This document shows, piece after piece, positions 8,898 through 17,732 of a DNA stretch of 64,000 nt. Position numbers and translations under genes: made by a program. The stretch lies in NCBI GenBank assembly GCA_044226525.1, contig JBGAGV010000012.1, positions 62,001 to 126,000 of the forward strand, written 5' to 3'. The notes under the pieces are model-generated. The model was not told where the DNA came from, did no database searches, and saw nothing but the letters and a program-made list of their open reading frames with translations. The DNA comes from VFJQ01 sp044226525 (GTDB taxonomy: Bacteria > Verrucomicrobiota > Verrucomicrobiia > Chthoniobacterales > Chthoniobacteraceae). Position 1 is the first letter of the stretch. The number at the start of each line of letters is the position of its first letter.

Positions 8898-9875
8898 GTG
8901 CCTTCACTCCTATCAGCCTCAACCGTCTCGCCCTCCGAGATTGCCGTCGTCGTTCAGGGCCCTGTCTTCGGCCCGCCATCTCGAAGCGAAGTGGAAGGAA
9001 TCACTGCACGCGGGCTGAGAAGCATCCGCCGCCATTTGCCCGGTGCGGAGATCGTGCTCTCGACTTGGGAAGGAACGGACGTGTCGGGGCTCGAGTTCGA
9101 TCGGGTGGTGATGAGCCGCGACCCAGGGCCGGCGATGTTTCGGGAGGACGAGGCGATCGTGCGGCCATCGAACGTGAACCGGATGATTGTTTCGACCCTG
9201 GCGGGATTGCGGGCGACTGAACGCCCCTTTGCGCTCAAAGCCCGGACCGACGTGTGGATGCGCACGGCGCGTTTCCTCGATTTCTTCGGCAGATATCCCG
9301 CTCGCTCGACGGAGGCTCGGATTTTCACCGAGCGCGTCCTGGTTCACGATCACTTCACGCGGTTTCCAGGTCGCTGCCCGCACTGGAACTATTTGTTTCA
9401 CCCAAGCGACTGCTTCCAATTTGGCCGCCGAGGAGACCTTTTGACCCTATGGGACGTCCCCATATGGGACGCGGAAGCGTCCGGGCCGCTGGAACTCGTG
9501 CCGGAGCAATATCTTTGGGTAACGTGCCTTCGAAAGTTCATGGATGTGCCGCTGGTGCACTGGAGCGACACATCGCCCGCACTGCGGGATCTCGCTTCGC
9601 TCGCATTGGCCAATAATTTTGTTGTGCTCACGCGACATCAATTTGGAATCGAGGCACAGAAACTGGCCTTCAACCTCAATGACTGGATATCGACGTTTTC
9701 GCACACGGATTGGCTCAGGCTCTACAAGAGCTGTTGCCGCGGCGACATCCAGCATTCGGGAGATCTCGCCGCGTGGTTCAAAACACTTTTTGCGAAGACG
9801 CGGGCGTGGCCTCCGGGCTTCAAGCTGCTTGGTCGCTTTTGCAATTCTATAAGCTGGATGTTTGCCCGGGGCTAA
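8898..9875 (+). CDS. WavE-like lipopolysaccharide synthesis protein
   Basis: 325-residue protein matching the WavE family pattern: 'IAVVVQGPV' near the start, 'EIVLSTWEGTDVSG', 'SRDPGPAMF', 'NVNRMIVSTLAGLRA' and 'ALKARTDVWM'. WavE proteins belong to LPS core or surface-glycan gene sets (first known in Vibrio cholerae) and are thought to be glycosyltransferases. The start codon is GTG at 8898. The stop shares four bases with the convergent exporter ATPase at 9872. The 234-base divergent region upstream (8664-8897) has no gene and one weak hairpin (8814-8831). Confidence 0.78.
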   Translation: MPSLLSASTVSPSEIAVVVQGPVFGPPSRSEVEGITARGLRSIRRHLPGAEIVLSTWEGTDVSGLEFDRVVMSRDPGPAMFREDEAIVRPSNVNRMIVSTLAGLRATERPFALKARTDVWMRTARFLDFFGRYPARSTEARIFTERVLVHDHFTRFPGRCPHWNYLFHPSDCFQFGRRGDLLTLWDVPIWDAEASGPLELVPEQYLWVTCLRKFMDVPLVHWSDTSPALRDLASLALANNFVVLTRHQFGIEAQKLAFNLNDWISTFSHTDWLRLYKSCCRGDIQHSGDLAAWFKTLFAKTRAWPPGFKLLGRFCNSISWMFARG

Positions 9876-11113
9876 GTGGCAACGCCCCAAGACGGGCGCA
9901 GCAAGGCCGTGTAGCCGCGTTGGGCTCCGGTAGTGTAGCGCCGACCGATTCCGGAGATGTTCTCCATGGTGAAGGTGAGCAGGCCGTCCTGATCGATAAT
10001 GCGCTGGACCATGTGGATACCGACGTCGTAGTGGATGTGATACGTGCCGGCAGCGAGGGTATTGGCGGGAATGACGAAGCGCCGGACGAGCATGCCGCGA
10101 GGCGTCACCCCAGCAGGGCTGCTCAGTTGGTCGTCGTGCAAGCAATAAGCGAGCGGATAGCCGAACTCGGACTCGAGATTGAAGCCGAGAATGAGGCCTT
10201 CGATCTCCTCCCGCAGCTCGACTTCAACCCCGACTTCGAGATCGGCGGCGGTGTGGACCACGCCGTCGGGATCGAGGCTGCGCACCCACGTGCGCCGCAG
10301 CCGGGCTTTCGCGTTTCCTGCGTCGCCGATCCACTCCATACGGTTGCCACCACTGATGGTGTAGCGGCGGATGATCGGCTCGACGGCTCCGCACATTTCG
10401 ATCCGTCCTTCGGAGAGAAGAATCGCGCGGCTGCACAGTTTGCTGACAGCCCCCAGATTGTGACTCACGAACAGAACCGTGCGTCCGCCCGTGCTCACCT
10501 CCTTCATTTTGCCGAGGCACTTTCGCTGAAACTCCGTGTCGCCCACGGCGAGCACTTCATCGACGATGAGAATATCCGGCTCGAGGTGCGCAGCGACGGC
10601 GAAGGCGAGCCGCATATACATGCCGCTCGAGTAGTGCTTCACCGCGGTATCGAGGAACTTTTCAGTTTCAGCAAAGGCAACGATCTCGTCGAACTTGCGT
10701 CGGATTTCCGAGCGGCCCATCCCCAGAATCGCGCCATTGAGGAAGATGTTTTCGCGCCCCGTCAACTCGGGGTGAAAACCGGTGCCGACTTCGAGTAGGC
10801 TGGCGATGCGACCGTTCACCGAGATGCGGCCGGCGGTCGGGTGCGTGACGCGGCTGAGAAGCTTGAGCAGCGTGGACTTGCCGGCTCCGTTACGTCCGAT
10901 GATACCGATGACCTCCCCCTTCTGGACGTCGAAGCTCACCTCGCGCAGCGCCCAGAACTCTTCGCAGCTCGGTGAGGCGCCGACACGGCGTCGCCACAAG
11001 GAACGAGCGCCGGCAGCGATCGTTTCGCGCAGCGTTTGATAGCGGCTCGGGGCCGTGTGACGCAAGACGTATTTTTTTGACAGGCCTTCAACCCGTAGGG
11101 CGATATCACTCAT
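9872..11113 (-). CDS. wzt: Polysaccharide ABC exporter ATPase with Wzt-type C-terminal domain
   Basis: 413-residue ABC-2 exporter ATP-binding subunit. The Walker A 'GRNGAGKST' is at about residues 73-81, the signature is 'HYSSGMYMRLAFA', and Walker B 'ILIVDE' precedes 'VLAVGD'. The C-terminal 165 residues form an extra beta-rich domain like that of Wzt, which in O9a-type systems recognises the modified end of the glycan. This implies that a terminated chain is exported rather than unit-by-unit flipped. It pairs with the permease at 11120, six bases upstream. Last gene of the long minus-strand operon. Confidence 0.9.
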   Translation of the reverse strand: MSDIALRVEGLSKKYVLRHTAPSRYQTLRETIAAGARSLWRRRVGASPSCEEFWALREVSFDVQKGEVIGIIGRNGAGKSTLLKLLSRVTHPTAGRISVNGRIASLLEVGTGFHPELTGRENIFLNGAILGMGRSEIRRKFDEIVAFAETEKFLDTAVKHYSSGMYMRLAFAVAAHLEPDILIVDEVLAVGDTEFQRKCLGKMKEVSTGGRTVLFVSHNLGAVSKLCSRAILLSEGRIEMCGAVEPIIRRYTISGGNRMEWIGDAGNAKARLRRTWVRSLDPDGVVHTAADLEVGVEVELREEIEGLILGFNLESEFGYPLAYCLHDDQLSSPAGVTPRGMLVRRFVIPANTLAAGTYHIHYDVGIHMVQRIIDQDGLLTFTMENISGIGRRYTTGAQRGYTALLRPSWGVAT

Positions 11114-11119
11114 GCCGCG

Positions 11120-11965
11120 TCAGATGGTATCGGCGAAGGATCTTTCCATCCGCCGGAAGAACCACAATCCGCTGACGAGCAAGGCGACACCCACGGTGCA
11201 ACCGAGCCCGAGAGAGGCAATATCGAGCGGCCTCGCTTCCCCAAGCACTGACCAGCGGAATCCGTCGATGAGCGCAACCATCGGGTTGAGAGAATAGAGC
11301 ACGCGCCACTGCTCGGGAACGACGGAACTGCTGAATCCGACCGGCGAGACATAGAGGCCAAACTGAACGAAAAATGGCACGACGTAGCGGAAGTCACGGT
11401 AGTTCACATTCAACGCTGCCAGCCAAAGCCCCGCACCCATGGCAGCCGCCAAGGTGAGCAGGATGAAAACCGGTGTTGCCAGCAGGTGCCACGTCGGCCC
11501 GACACGATACCACGCCATCAGTGCGACGAGCAGACCTGCGTTGATCAGGAAATCGACGGCACAAACAACGATGCTGCTGGCGGGAACCAGCAAGCGCGGG
11601 AAATAGACCTTCGCGACCAGATTTGCGCTCCCGATGAGGCTGCCGCTCGCCTCCGTCAGCGCGGTGGAAAAAAGCTGCCACGGCAGCATTCCCGCAAATA
11701 CAAGCAACGGATACGGCACGCCCTCGCTCGGCATCCTGGCGAGCCGCCCGAAAATCACCGTGAAGACGATCATCGTGATGAGCGGTCGAAGAACCGCCCA
11801 CGCGACGCCGAGCACGGTCTGCTTGTAGCGCACGAGAATATCGCGCCAGGAGAGAAAGTAGAGCAGCTCCCGATAACGCCAGACATCCCTCCAGTATTGC
11901 CCCTCCTCACGCCCTGCTTCGATTACCAGGTCAAATTCTTCCTGCAGAGGCGGTTGGCTGTTCAT
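11120..11965 (-). CDS. wzm: Polysaccharide ABC exporter permease (Wzm type)
   Basis: 281-residue ABC-2 permease. After a cytoplasmic N-terminal helix ('YRELLYFLSWRDILVRYKQTVLG', the family signature) come about six hydrophobic segments, for example 'MIVFTVIFG', 'LLVFAGMLPWQLF' and 'LGLGCTVGVALLVSGLWFF'. The motif 'LNPMVALIDGFRW' near the C-terminal end is typical of polysaccharide/polyol-phosphate exporters. It acts in the inner membrane with the ATPase just downstream. Its start overlaps the stop of the upstream nucleotidyltransferase (ATGA), tying precursor supply to export. Confidence 0.9.
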   Translation of the reverse strand: MNSQPPLQEEFDLVIEAGREEGQYWRDVWRYRELLYFLSWRDILVRYKQTVLGVAWAVLRPLITMIVFTVIFGRLARMPSEGVPYPLLVFAGMLPWQLFSTALTEASGSLIGSANLVAKVYFPRLLVPASSIVVCAVDFLINAGLLVALMAWYRVGPTWHLLATPVFILLTLAAAMGAGLWLAALNVNYRDFRYVVPFFVQFGLYVSPVGFSSSVVPEQWRVLYSLNPMVALIDGFRWSVLGEARPLDIASLGLGCTVGVALLVSGLWFFRRMERSFADTI

Positions 11966-12720
11966 TTCGCGCGTTGGCGAAAGTAAGCCGTCGTCTGGAA
12001 GAACTCCAAATCTTCCGGAATGCCGAGGCCATACATGCCGGCGTATTCGCGGCCGGTTTTCATGGTGACGATGCGAGCGCCTTCGGCAATGAGCTGGTTG
12101 TAACAGGGGGCGACATAGAACTCGTTGTTCACCCGCAGATTGGCGGCGATCATGGCGTCGGCGGCGCGGACAAAATCACGGCCACGGGCGAAGTTGTAAA
12201 TGCCGACGGTGGCTTCGTTGCTGACGACCTGTTTTTCGACGACTTCGCTGACGGTGCCGTCGGGACGCAGGCGGCAGTAGCTCCATTTGGGGTGATCGCT
12301 CCAGAAGGTCATGATGAGGCCGGACACATCCGGGGCGTCTGCGGCGGCGAGATAGTCGTCGATGGGCAGATCGACGATTTGATCGCTATTGGCGATCATG
12401 AGCGGCTCGTCATTGTCGATCAATTCACGCGCCAGCAGCACCGTGCAGGCGGCCCCTTCGGTCACCGCCCAAACCGGGACGATCTCGCAACCTGGACAAA
12501 GTCGCCGGATTTCCGCCGGCACTTCGGGATAGCGCTCGAGGTGTTCGGCCAGGCAGAGGAAGGTAAATCGATGCGGGCGCGCGGGCCGGATGTTTTCGAT
12601 GATCCACTCAATCATGGGCCGGCCACCCACGGGAATGAGCGGCTTCGGCGTGGTAAATCCGGCGCTGGCAAAACGGGACCCGCGGCCTGCCATGGGAACG
12701 ACGATATTCAACGTGCTCAT
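11962..12720 (-). CDS. Sugar-1-phosphate-type nucleotidyltransferase (paralogue B)
   Basis: 252-residue NTP_transferase-fold protein. The N-terminal 'VVPMAGRGSRFASAGFTTPKPL' is the pyrophosphorylase loop (G-x-G-x-R plus PKP). 'MIANSDQIVD' is the metal/nucleotide-binding strand and 'VEKQVVSNEATVGIYNF' the substrate side. It directly abuts its paralogue at 12721 (TGA then ATG, no gap). The two share the loop, the S/N-x-DQI strand and the EK motif. Products of this family are NDP- or CDP-activated sugars or small alcohols. The exact nucleotide cannot be read from sequence. Confidence 0.82.
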   Translation of the reverse strand: MSTLNIVVPMAGRGSRFASAGFTTPKPLIPVGGRPMIEWIIENIRPARPHRFTFLCLAEHLERYPEVPAEIRRLCPGCEIVPVWAVTEGAACTVLLARELIDNDEPLMIANSDQIVDLPIDDYLAAADAPDVSGLIMTFWSDHPKWSYCRLRPDGTVSEVVEKQVVSNEATVGIYNFARGRDFVRAADAMIAANLRVNNEFYVAPCYNQLIAEGARIVTMKTGREYAGMYGLGIPEDLEFFQTTAYFRQRAK

Positions 12721-13467
12721 TCAGATCGTTACCGGCACTCCTCCCCGGAGATACAATTCCAGATCTTCCGGCGTTCCGAGGCTTTGCATCGCCCCGTCGG
12801 GCAGGTGATGGGTAGTGATAGTTTTGCCGTCGAGGATCAGTTCGTTGTAAACGGGAGCCACAAAAAACTGTCCCGAGGTAGTGAGACCTTTCACGATCAT
12901 CCGCTCGGCTCCGGCGATGAAATCGGCGGCGCGGCGGAAGTAGTAGAGGCCGACGGTGGCCTGCTTGCTGATCGGGCGCTTTTCGGCCACCGCAGTCACC
13001 CGGCCCTGGGCACCGGTCCGCGCGAACGACCAGCGCGGGTGGGTGGCCGTGAAAGTAAGAATGCAGCCATCGGTGCCGGGAGCGCGGCATTTCTCATAGA
13101 AGGGCGTCAGAGGGGCGCCGATGATCTGGTCGCCGTTGGCGACGAGCACTTCTTCCTCTGCCGGCATGTCGTCGATGGCCAGCAGCACGGAACAGAGCGC
13201 CCCGGCGGTATCCTGTTCGAGCGGGATGATGGTGCAGCCGGGCGCCAGCAGGCGCAGCATATCGCCAAGGTAAAACTGGGCGAGGTGCTCCTTGCGACAG
13301 ATGAAGGTGAAACGCACCGGCGGCGGCGGCGCGAGATTCTCCAGCACCACCTCGATCATCGAGCGGGTGCCGATCTCGATGAGCGGCTTGGGAAAGGTGT
13401 ATCCGCGCTCGGAGAACCGGGAGGCCCGTCCGCCGAGGGGGATGATGATGTGCAGCGGAGTGGTCAT
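12721..13467 (-). CDS. Sugar-1-phosphate-type nucleotidyltransferase (paralogue A)
   Basis: 248-residue NTP_transferase-fold protein, tandem copy of the next gene. Motifs: 'IIPLGGRASRFSERGYTFPKPL', 'VLVANGDQIIGAPL', 'AVAEKRPISKQATVGLYYF'. The usual G-x-G-x-R appears as GGRASR, slightly changed from GRGSR in the partner, so the two may use different substrates. The start overlaps the HAD phosphatase stop (ATGA). Linked HAD phosphatase and nucleotidyltransferases are known from capsule pathways that make CDP-linked small alcohols (for example CDP-2-glycerol). Whether that applies here is inference. Confidence 0.8.
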   Translation of the reverse strand: MTTPLHIIIPLGGRASRFSERGYTFPKPLIEIGTRSMIEVVLENLAPPPPVRFTFICRKEHLAQFYLGDMLRLLAPGCTIIPLEQDTAGALCSVLLAIDDMPAEEEVLVANGDQIIGAPLTPFYEKCRAPGTDGCILTFTATHPRWSFARTGAQGRVTAVAEKRPISKQATVGLYYFRRAADFIAGAERMIVKGLTTSGQFFVAPVYNELILDGKTITTHHLPDGAMQSLGTPEDLELYLRGGVPVTI

Positions 13468-14093
13468 GATTTTTCGACGCTGTCGATGAAGTGGCGGATC
13501 CGATCGTAATCGACCTCGCCAAACCCGCTGACGCGGCAGACATGCGCGCCGGTGCGGCGGGCGGCTTCAAGCCCATGCTCGGCGTCTTCGACGATGACGC
13601 ACTCGGACGGCGTGACGCCGAGCTTTTCGCAGGTGCGCAAATACATCTCCGGATCGGGCTTGGCCTTCACGACGTCTTCGTTGCTGATGAGGTAGTCGAA
13701 TTGTTCGATGATCCCGCTGGCCAGCAGCATGCGCTCGACGCTCTCGCGCACGGCATTCGAGCAGACGGCGAGCTTGTAACCGTCGCGCTTGAGCTGGCGA
13801 ATCATGAACTCCTTTTCAAAGACGGGCGTGCAATTACGCAGGATTTCCTCGCGGGTGTATTTCTGTTTGATCCGGGCAATGATGTCGTGAAGCCCGCGCG
13901 GCAGATTCTTTTCCACCGAGAGCATCTCCAGCTTCTTGCGCGTGGGCAGGCCATTGTAGGTGGTAAGATGCTCGTAGCGGGAAATGGTGTAGCCGAAGAG
14001 GGCAAGAGCACGGTTGAGAGCCTCGTAATGCCACTCGGTGGCATCGACGAGCACTCCATCGAGATCGAAGAGGACGGCGCGGATTTTCGTCAT
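13464..14093 (-). CDS. HAD-family phosphatase/phosphomutase
   Basis: 209-residue HAD subfamily IA enzyme of the beta-phosphoglucomutase/phosphatase type. Motif I 'VLFDLDGVLVDA' holds the nucleophile and acid/base aspartates. Motif II is 'LAVCSNA', the motif III lysine lies in 'VVKAKPDPEMY', and motif IV is 'CVIVEDAEHGLEAA'. A helical cap lies between motifs I and II. The ATG at 14093 is used because it overlaps the preceding stop (ATGA) and sits just before motif I. It lies between a cupin and two nucleotidyltransferases, suggesting it processes a phosphorylated precursor of the exported glycan. Confidence 0.85.
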   Translation of the reverse strand: MTKIRAVLFDLDGVLVDATEWHYEALNRALALFGYTISRYEHLTTYNGLPTRKKLEMLSVEKNLPRGLHDIIARIKQKYTREEILRNCTPVFEKEFMIRQLKRDGYKLAVCSNAVRESVERMLLASGIIEQFDYLISNEDVVKAKPDPEMYLRTCEKLGVTPSECVIVEDAEHGLEAARRTGAHVCRVSGFGEVDYDRIRHFIDSVEKS

Positions 14094-14422
14094 GGCTGGC
14101 CGGGATATTTGTCGCCGGCGACGCACGGCAGTTTCACTACCACCGTAGTCGTATCGGTCAGGGCCGCGAAATCTGTCGCGGTGCCGGGGCCGATCCGGAC
14201 GATTTCCCCGGCCCCAAACTCTTCCCCGCTCATGCGCACGCGACCGGAAACGATGACGGTCAACTCCGTGGCGACCTTGTGATGATGCGTATCCTCACTC
14301 TCGCCAGCGCGGTAGTGTTTCACGGCTACTTCGACTGCGTCGGTAGCGAGCAGGGTAGGAGCGAAGCGGCCGACGAACCAGCCTTTGGTAAATTGATCGA
14401 GGGGAAAACGTTCGAGACTCAC
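14090..14422 (-). CDS. Small cupin-domain protein
   Basis: 110-residue single-domain cupin. The first cupin motif is visible as 'EVAVKHYRAGESEDTHHHKVATELTVIVSG' spread over residues 31-60 (HHH with a downstream Glu), and the second as 'GEIVRIGPGTATDF'. The GTG at 14422 overlaps the stop of the upstream gene (GTGA) and gives a compact domain, so I prefer it to the in-frame start 13 codons earlier. Cupins of this size act as sugar isomerases/epimerases, dioxygenases or sensors. Its position between the GDPD-like and HAD genes suggests a step in precursor formation. Confidence 0.75.
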   Translation of the reverse strand: MSLERFPLDQFTKGWFVGRFAPTLLATDAVEVAVKHYRAGESEDTHHHKVATELTVIVSGRVRMSGEEFGAGEIVRIGPGTATDFAALTDTTTVVVKLPCVAGDKYPGQP

Positions 14423-15105
14423 GTGGTAAGCAGGCTGGCAAAAAATTCCCGCGCCTCCCAAGCGAAATCGGTGCAGACACCATCCACCTCCCAGGCTAGA
14501 AAATCGGCCCAGCGGCGGAAGCGAGCTTCATGACCGAACCCGTGGAGCTCGGGTGAGACGACAAAAATCTGCCGGTCTGCCGCCCGCAAGGCGCCGATGG
14601 TTTCCGCAGTCGCCCAAGGCGAATCGAACTCATCGAGCCACACCACTTGCGCCGGAATCGACAGACATTGGTCGAGCGATTCGCCACGATCGCTCACCCG
14701 GGCGGCCAACACGGCGCGGCCGCCTGCTGAAAGCGAGCGGATCCTGCGCTGCGCCGCGCCGGGGGTCTGGGGCTCGAGCAGCTCAAAATCGAAGAGAAAC
14801 GACCGGGCACCAAAATCGCCAGCCAACTGACGGTCGAGCAACTCGGCTTCGTAACCGAGCTCCTTCACGTTCAACGCAATGGGCCGATCCGCGTGGGCGC
14901 GAAACGCTTTCGCAAAAAGGCCGAAATCGGTCTCCGGCGCCCATCCCGTGGGATCGTGCCCGATATACGAACGCCCGGTCGCATCGCGCCGCAGATCGGT
15001 TTCAATCCCGAACCCGGCTTCCAGTGCGCGAATCGTCATTTCAAGGGAATTTTCCGTGGCAGGAACTGGTCCGTCGAGATTGGCACGATGAGCTAAAATC
15101 CACAT
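14419..15105 (-). CDS. GDPD/PLC-like phosphodiesterase
   Basis: 228-residue protein of the PLC-like TIM-barrel superfamily, closest in look to glycerophosphodiester phosphodiesterases. It begins 'MWILAHRANLDG' with the catalytic HR, then 'ENSLEM', 'GFGIETDLRRDATG' (metal-binding E-x-D) and 'YIGHDPTGW' (second catalytic His). The barrel end has 'FAWEVDGVCTDF'. It is smaller than many GDPDs and has no signal peptide, so it is cytoplasmic. ATG 15105 is chosen just before the first strand. In a polysaccharide operon it may act on a glycerophosphate-like substituent; this is inference. Confidence 0.75.
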   Translation of the reverse strand: MWILAHRANLDGPVPATENSLEMTIRALEAGFGIETDLRRDATGRSYIGHDPTGWAPETDFGLFAKAFRAHADRPIALNVKELGYEAELLDRQLAGDFGARSFLFDFELLEPQTPGAAQRRIRSLSAGGRAVLAARVSDRGESLDQCLSIPAQVVWLDEFDSPWATAETIGALRAADRQIFVVSPELHGFGHEARFRRWADFLAWEVDGVCTDFAWEAREFFASLLTT

Positions 15106-15112
15106 CGCTGGG

Positions 15113-16690
15113 TCAGCGGGCCGCTCTCGCCAAGGCATGTTCCGGTTCGGCGATGTGGCCGCGGTAGAGTTCCGCCGGCACCGCCTCCTCCCCAACGTAG
15201 TCGTCGAGGGTATTGTGCAACATCTTCAACATGCCCAGGCTATAGATGGCGAGGGGAAGTGCAGCATCGTAGGCGCCGAAGATCAGGATAAAGTTGAACG
15301 GCTCACAGACAATAGGCACCCCGACGAAAAGGGCGAGGCTGAAAAATGGCGTGCCGCGGGCACGACGAACGAGACGCCACGCATCTCTAGCCATCAGCCC
15401 CATTACGACGACGTAAATGCCTAGCCCGAAGTAACCTACAAACCGGACCGTCGAAAGCGGGCCACTGTGCACGTTCCCGACAATGAGTGCGTTTTCCTGC
15501 CCTTGCAAACCCGCCATGGCAATTGCCGCCATGTCCCGCTTGGTGACGCCAAACCCGTCGCCAAAAATCTGATTGTGCACGTATTTATTTCCGGTGAGGA
15601 AGATTCGCCACATCTGAAACCGCCACTCGCTGGAACTCGCGGCTGATTCTCGAGCTGCGTAGCTCCACTTGCCCGGTAAAAACGACAAAGCACGCTGGGC
15701 GGAATTTGGAAGTTCGTAAAGAGTGCCATTGCCTGCCACCAACAAGCCGAGGAAGACAACCCCAAGCCCCGCCATTTTTACGAGAGTCACCCACCCCGAA
15801 CGGAGGTAGGTGGCGAGGCCAAAAAACAGGCATGTTCCGATAAGACCGGTGCGAAATCCCGAAAGCAGGATGCAATACGTGCTCGCGCCGAGCACAAGGA
15901 AACGACCAAAATGGAGCGGGTTGAGTAATGTTTCCGGCCGGAAAATGGAAAAAAGAGCCTGGTTCGTGGTAATACCTACACCACCCAGATAGCTCAATCG
16001 TTCCACCGCGTCGTCAGGAGTCTGGCTATTGGAATTGATGCCGGACTGCTCGACCTCCGTCACCGCAAAGCCAGTGTAAAAGGTGGTCATTACCATGGCT
16101 GCTCTGGGAAAAAGATCAGCGATCGCATTTAAGATTCCCAGCGTGTAAGTATTCGCTAGAATGATCCCTAGGACGATCCTGCCTCCGCTCCGGACCGGAA
16201 TTGAGGCGCGCGACAGAACCCAATAGGCCAGGCAGGCGATGCCGATAGTGAAATAGGGCCTCCCACCGACGCGCTCCGAGTTGACGGCCAGAAAACCAAC
16301 CGGGTTGCGCACAAAAACCGTCACGAGGTAGAGCAACATGACTCCCATCCAGAAGTCCGCCGCTCGATAAACCGGTTTTCGCCGGACGACCTTAAGAGCC
16401 ACCAAGGCAAGAACAGCCGCGAAAGTGGCACCAACTGACAGGTCTCGGATCGAGAGCGGAACCGGGAGTTGGGGCACGGAGCCAGTCCACTGCCACGCCA
16501 CGATCAAAAGAAGCCAGATATACTGGCGCAAGATCATGGTGGCAAAGCCGAGAAACAGGATGCCCATCATCATGGCCGCCTTGCCTACCTGCCCTTGGCC
16601 GAGCAGCTTTCCCACCGCAAAGGCGAACCCCATGCCAGCCAACGTCGTCACGACAGGCACGACGTATTCTTGGAGGCGCTCGAGTTTCAT
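15113..16690 (-). CDS. O-antigen polymerase/ligase-like membrane protein (Wzy-like)
   Basis: 525-residue integral membrane protein with about ten to twelve hydrophobic segments from 'VVPVVTTLAGMGFAFAVG' to 'ALFVGVPIVCEPFNFILIFGAY'. A large loop in the second half (around 'KWSYAARESAASSSEWRFQMW') is the shape of Wzy_C/ligase proteins. These join glycan units or transfer a glycan to its carrier in the periplasm. Pure ABC-export pathways do not need a Wzy, so a ligase or second-pathway role is possible. The start overlaps the stop of the frameshifted epimerase tail (ATGA); the next gene begins seven bases after the stop. Confidence 0.75.
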   Translation of the reverse strand: MKLERLQEYVVPVVTTLAGMGFAFAVGKLLGQGQVGKAAMMMGILFLGFATMILRQYIWLLLIVAWQWTGSVPQLPVPLSIRDLSVGATFAAVLALVALKVVRRKPVYRAADFWMGVMLLYLVTVFVRNPVGFLAVNSERVGGRPYFTIGIACLAYWVLSRASIPVRSGGRIVLGIILANTYTLGILNAIADLFPRAAMVMTTFYTGFAVTEVEQSGINSNSQTPDDAVERLSYLGGVGITTNQALFSIFRPETLLNPLHFGRFLVLGASTYCILLSGFRTGLIGTCLFFGLATYLRSGWVTLVKMAGLGVVFLGLLVAGNGTLYELPNSAQRALSFLPGKWSYAARESAASSSEWRFQMWRIFLTGNKYVHNQIFGDGFGVTKRDMAAIAMAGLQGQENALIVGNVHSGPLSTVRFVGYFGLGIYVVVMGLMARDAWRLVRRARGTPFFSLALFVGVPIVCEPFNFILIFGAYDAALPLAIYSLGMLKMLHNTLDDYVGEEAVPAELYRGHIAEPEHALARAAR

Positions 16691-17732
16691 GCGGGTATTC
16701 CCGCGAATATACGGAGCCTCATCCAGCGCACAAGGACCTCCACCTCCGAACCCGACACAGGAGAGCCGTTGATTCCCGCATCAGGCACTTTGAGCGATTG
16801 TCGACGCAGCGCGTCAGGGCCTCGCTTTCCCTTTTTGCGGTCGCTCTTCGTCAATACGATCATAAGCCAAGCAAAGGGACGACGCCTTAGCCCAACTCGA
16901 TCAGTCGCCGAGAAATCCGGCGCGGCGTTCTGGTTGATCAGACTGACGAGGCTGTCGCTGCGGAATCCGAGCGGCAGGCCGATGGACTCCACGGTCTTCA
17001 AGCCCAGCCAGGGCATTCGCTAAGGGAAGGGAAGAATATGAGCCGCTTCCCATGCCGGGCCGCAAGGGTCTCGAGGAACGCGCGAAAGGTCCACTTTTGC
17101 GGGTGTGCAGCGGTGATCGCTTCCGGCGGAGCCGGAGTTTCCGTTTCGGCAAAGCGACAGATGAAGGCGCACAGTTCCTCCTCGTGGATGAGGTAGAGCG
17201 GCTGACTCTCACCGCCGATCAACGGCACGATCCGGCTCGACTGAACTTGCCTTTCCAAGCGCCCCATCATCCCACCCGCGCACGGGCCGTAAACGAGGCC
17301 GGGACGAAGGATCAAGGCGCCGAACTCACGGGCTTTGTCCTCGATGGCGAGCTTCGCCTGCCCGTAGAGCGACTGGCATCCATCGAAGGCACTCATCGTC
17401 GAGATGAAGACGAGGCGCTTTACCCCGGCAGTTCGCGCTGCCTCGAAGAGCCGCCGCGAGCCAGCGACGTTCACCGCCTCGATTTCCGCCCGGCGGAGCG
17501 GAGCAAAATCGTGAGCACAGTGGACGAGAGCCTCGACACCGCCGAGCAGCTTTGCAGGCACCTCTCCATCGAGGGTGTAACCATTCGCCCGGGTCAGTTC
17601 ACGCACCTGCCACCCTCGCTCGCGAAAGTGCAGGGCCACGCAGTTCCCCACCCAGCCGTCGGCGCCGGTGACCGCGCATATTTTCGACGAAGGATCCATC
17701 TCTCCACCCCTGGCTTCTGGTTCTTCTTTCAT
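16687..17732 (-). pseudogene. NAD-dependent epimerase/dehydratase with apparent frameshift
   Basis: Extended-SDR protein in two frames. 17732-16998 encodes the N-terminal 244 residues: 'CAVTGADGWVGN' (NAD loop), 'FISTMSAFD', 'SLYGQAKLAIE' (YxxxK) and 'LRPGLVYGPCAGGMMG'. It then ends 'FFPSLSECPGWA'. The expected family tail, 'WLGLKTVESIGLPLGFRSDSLVS' split over positions 17010-16945 and 'NQNAAPDF', continues in a different frame (17016-16687). A one-base loss near 17005-17030 would explain both. The ATG at 17016 could let the tail be made separately, but a true two-gene split is unlikely. The start at 17732 overlaps the upstream stop (ATGA). Confidence 0.75.
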
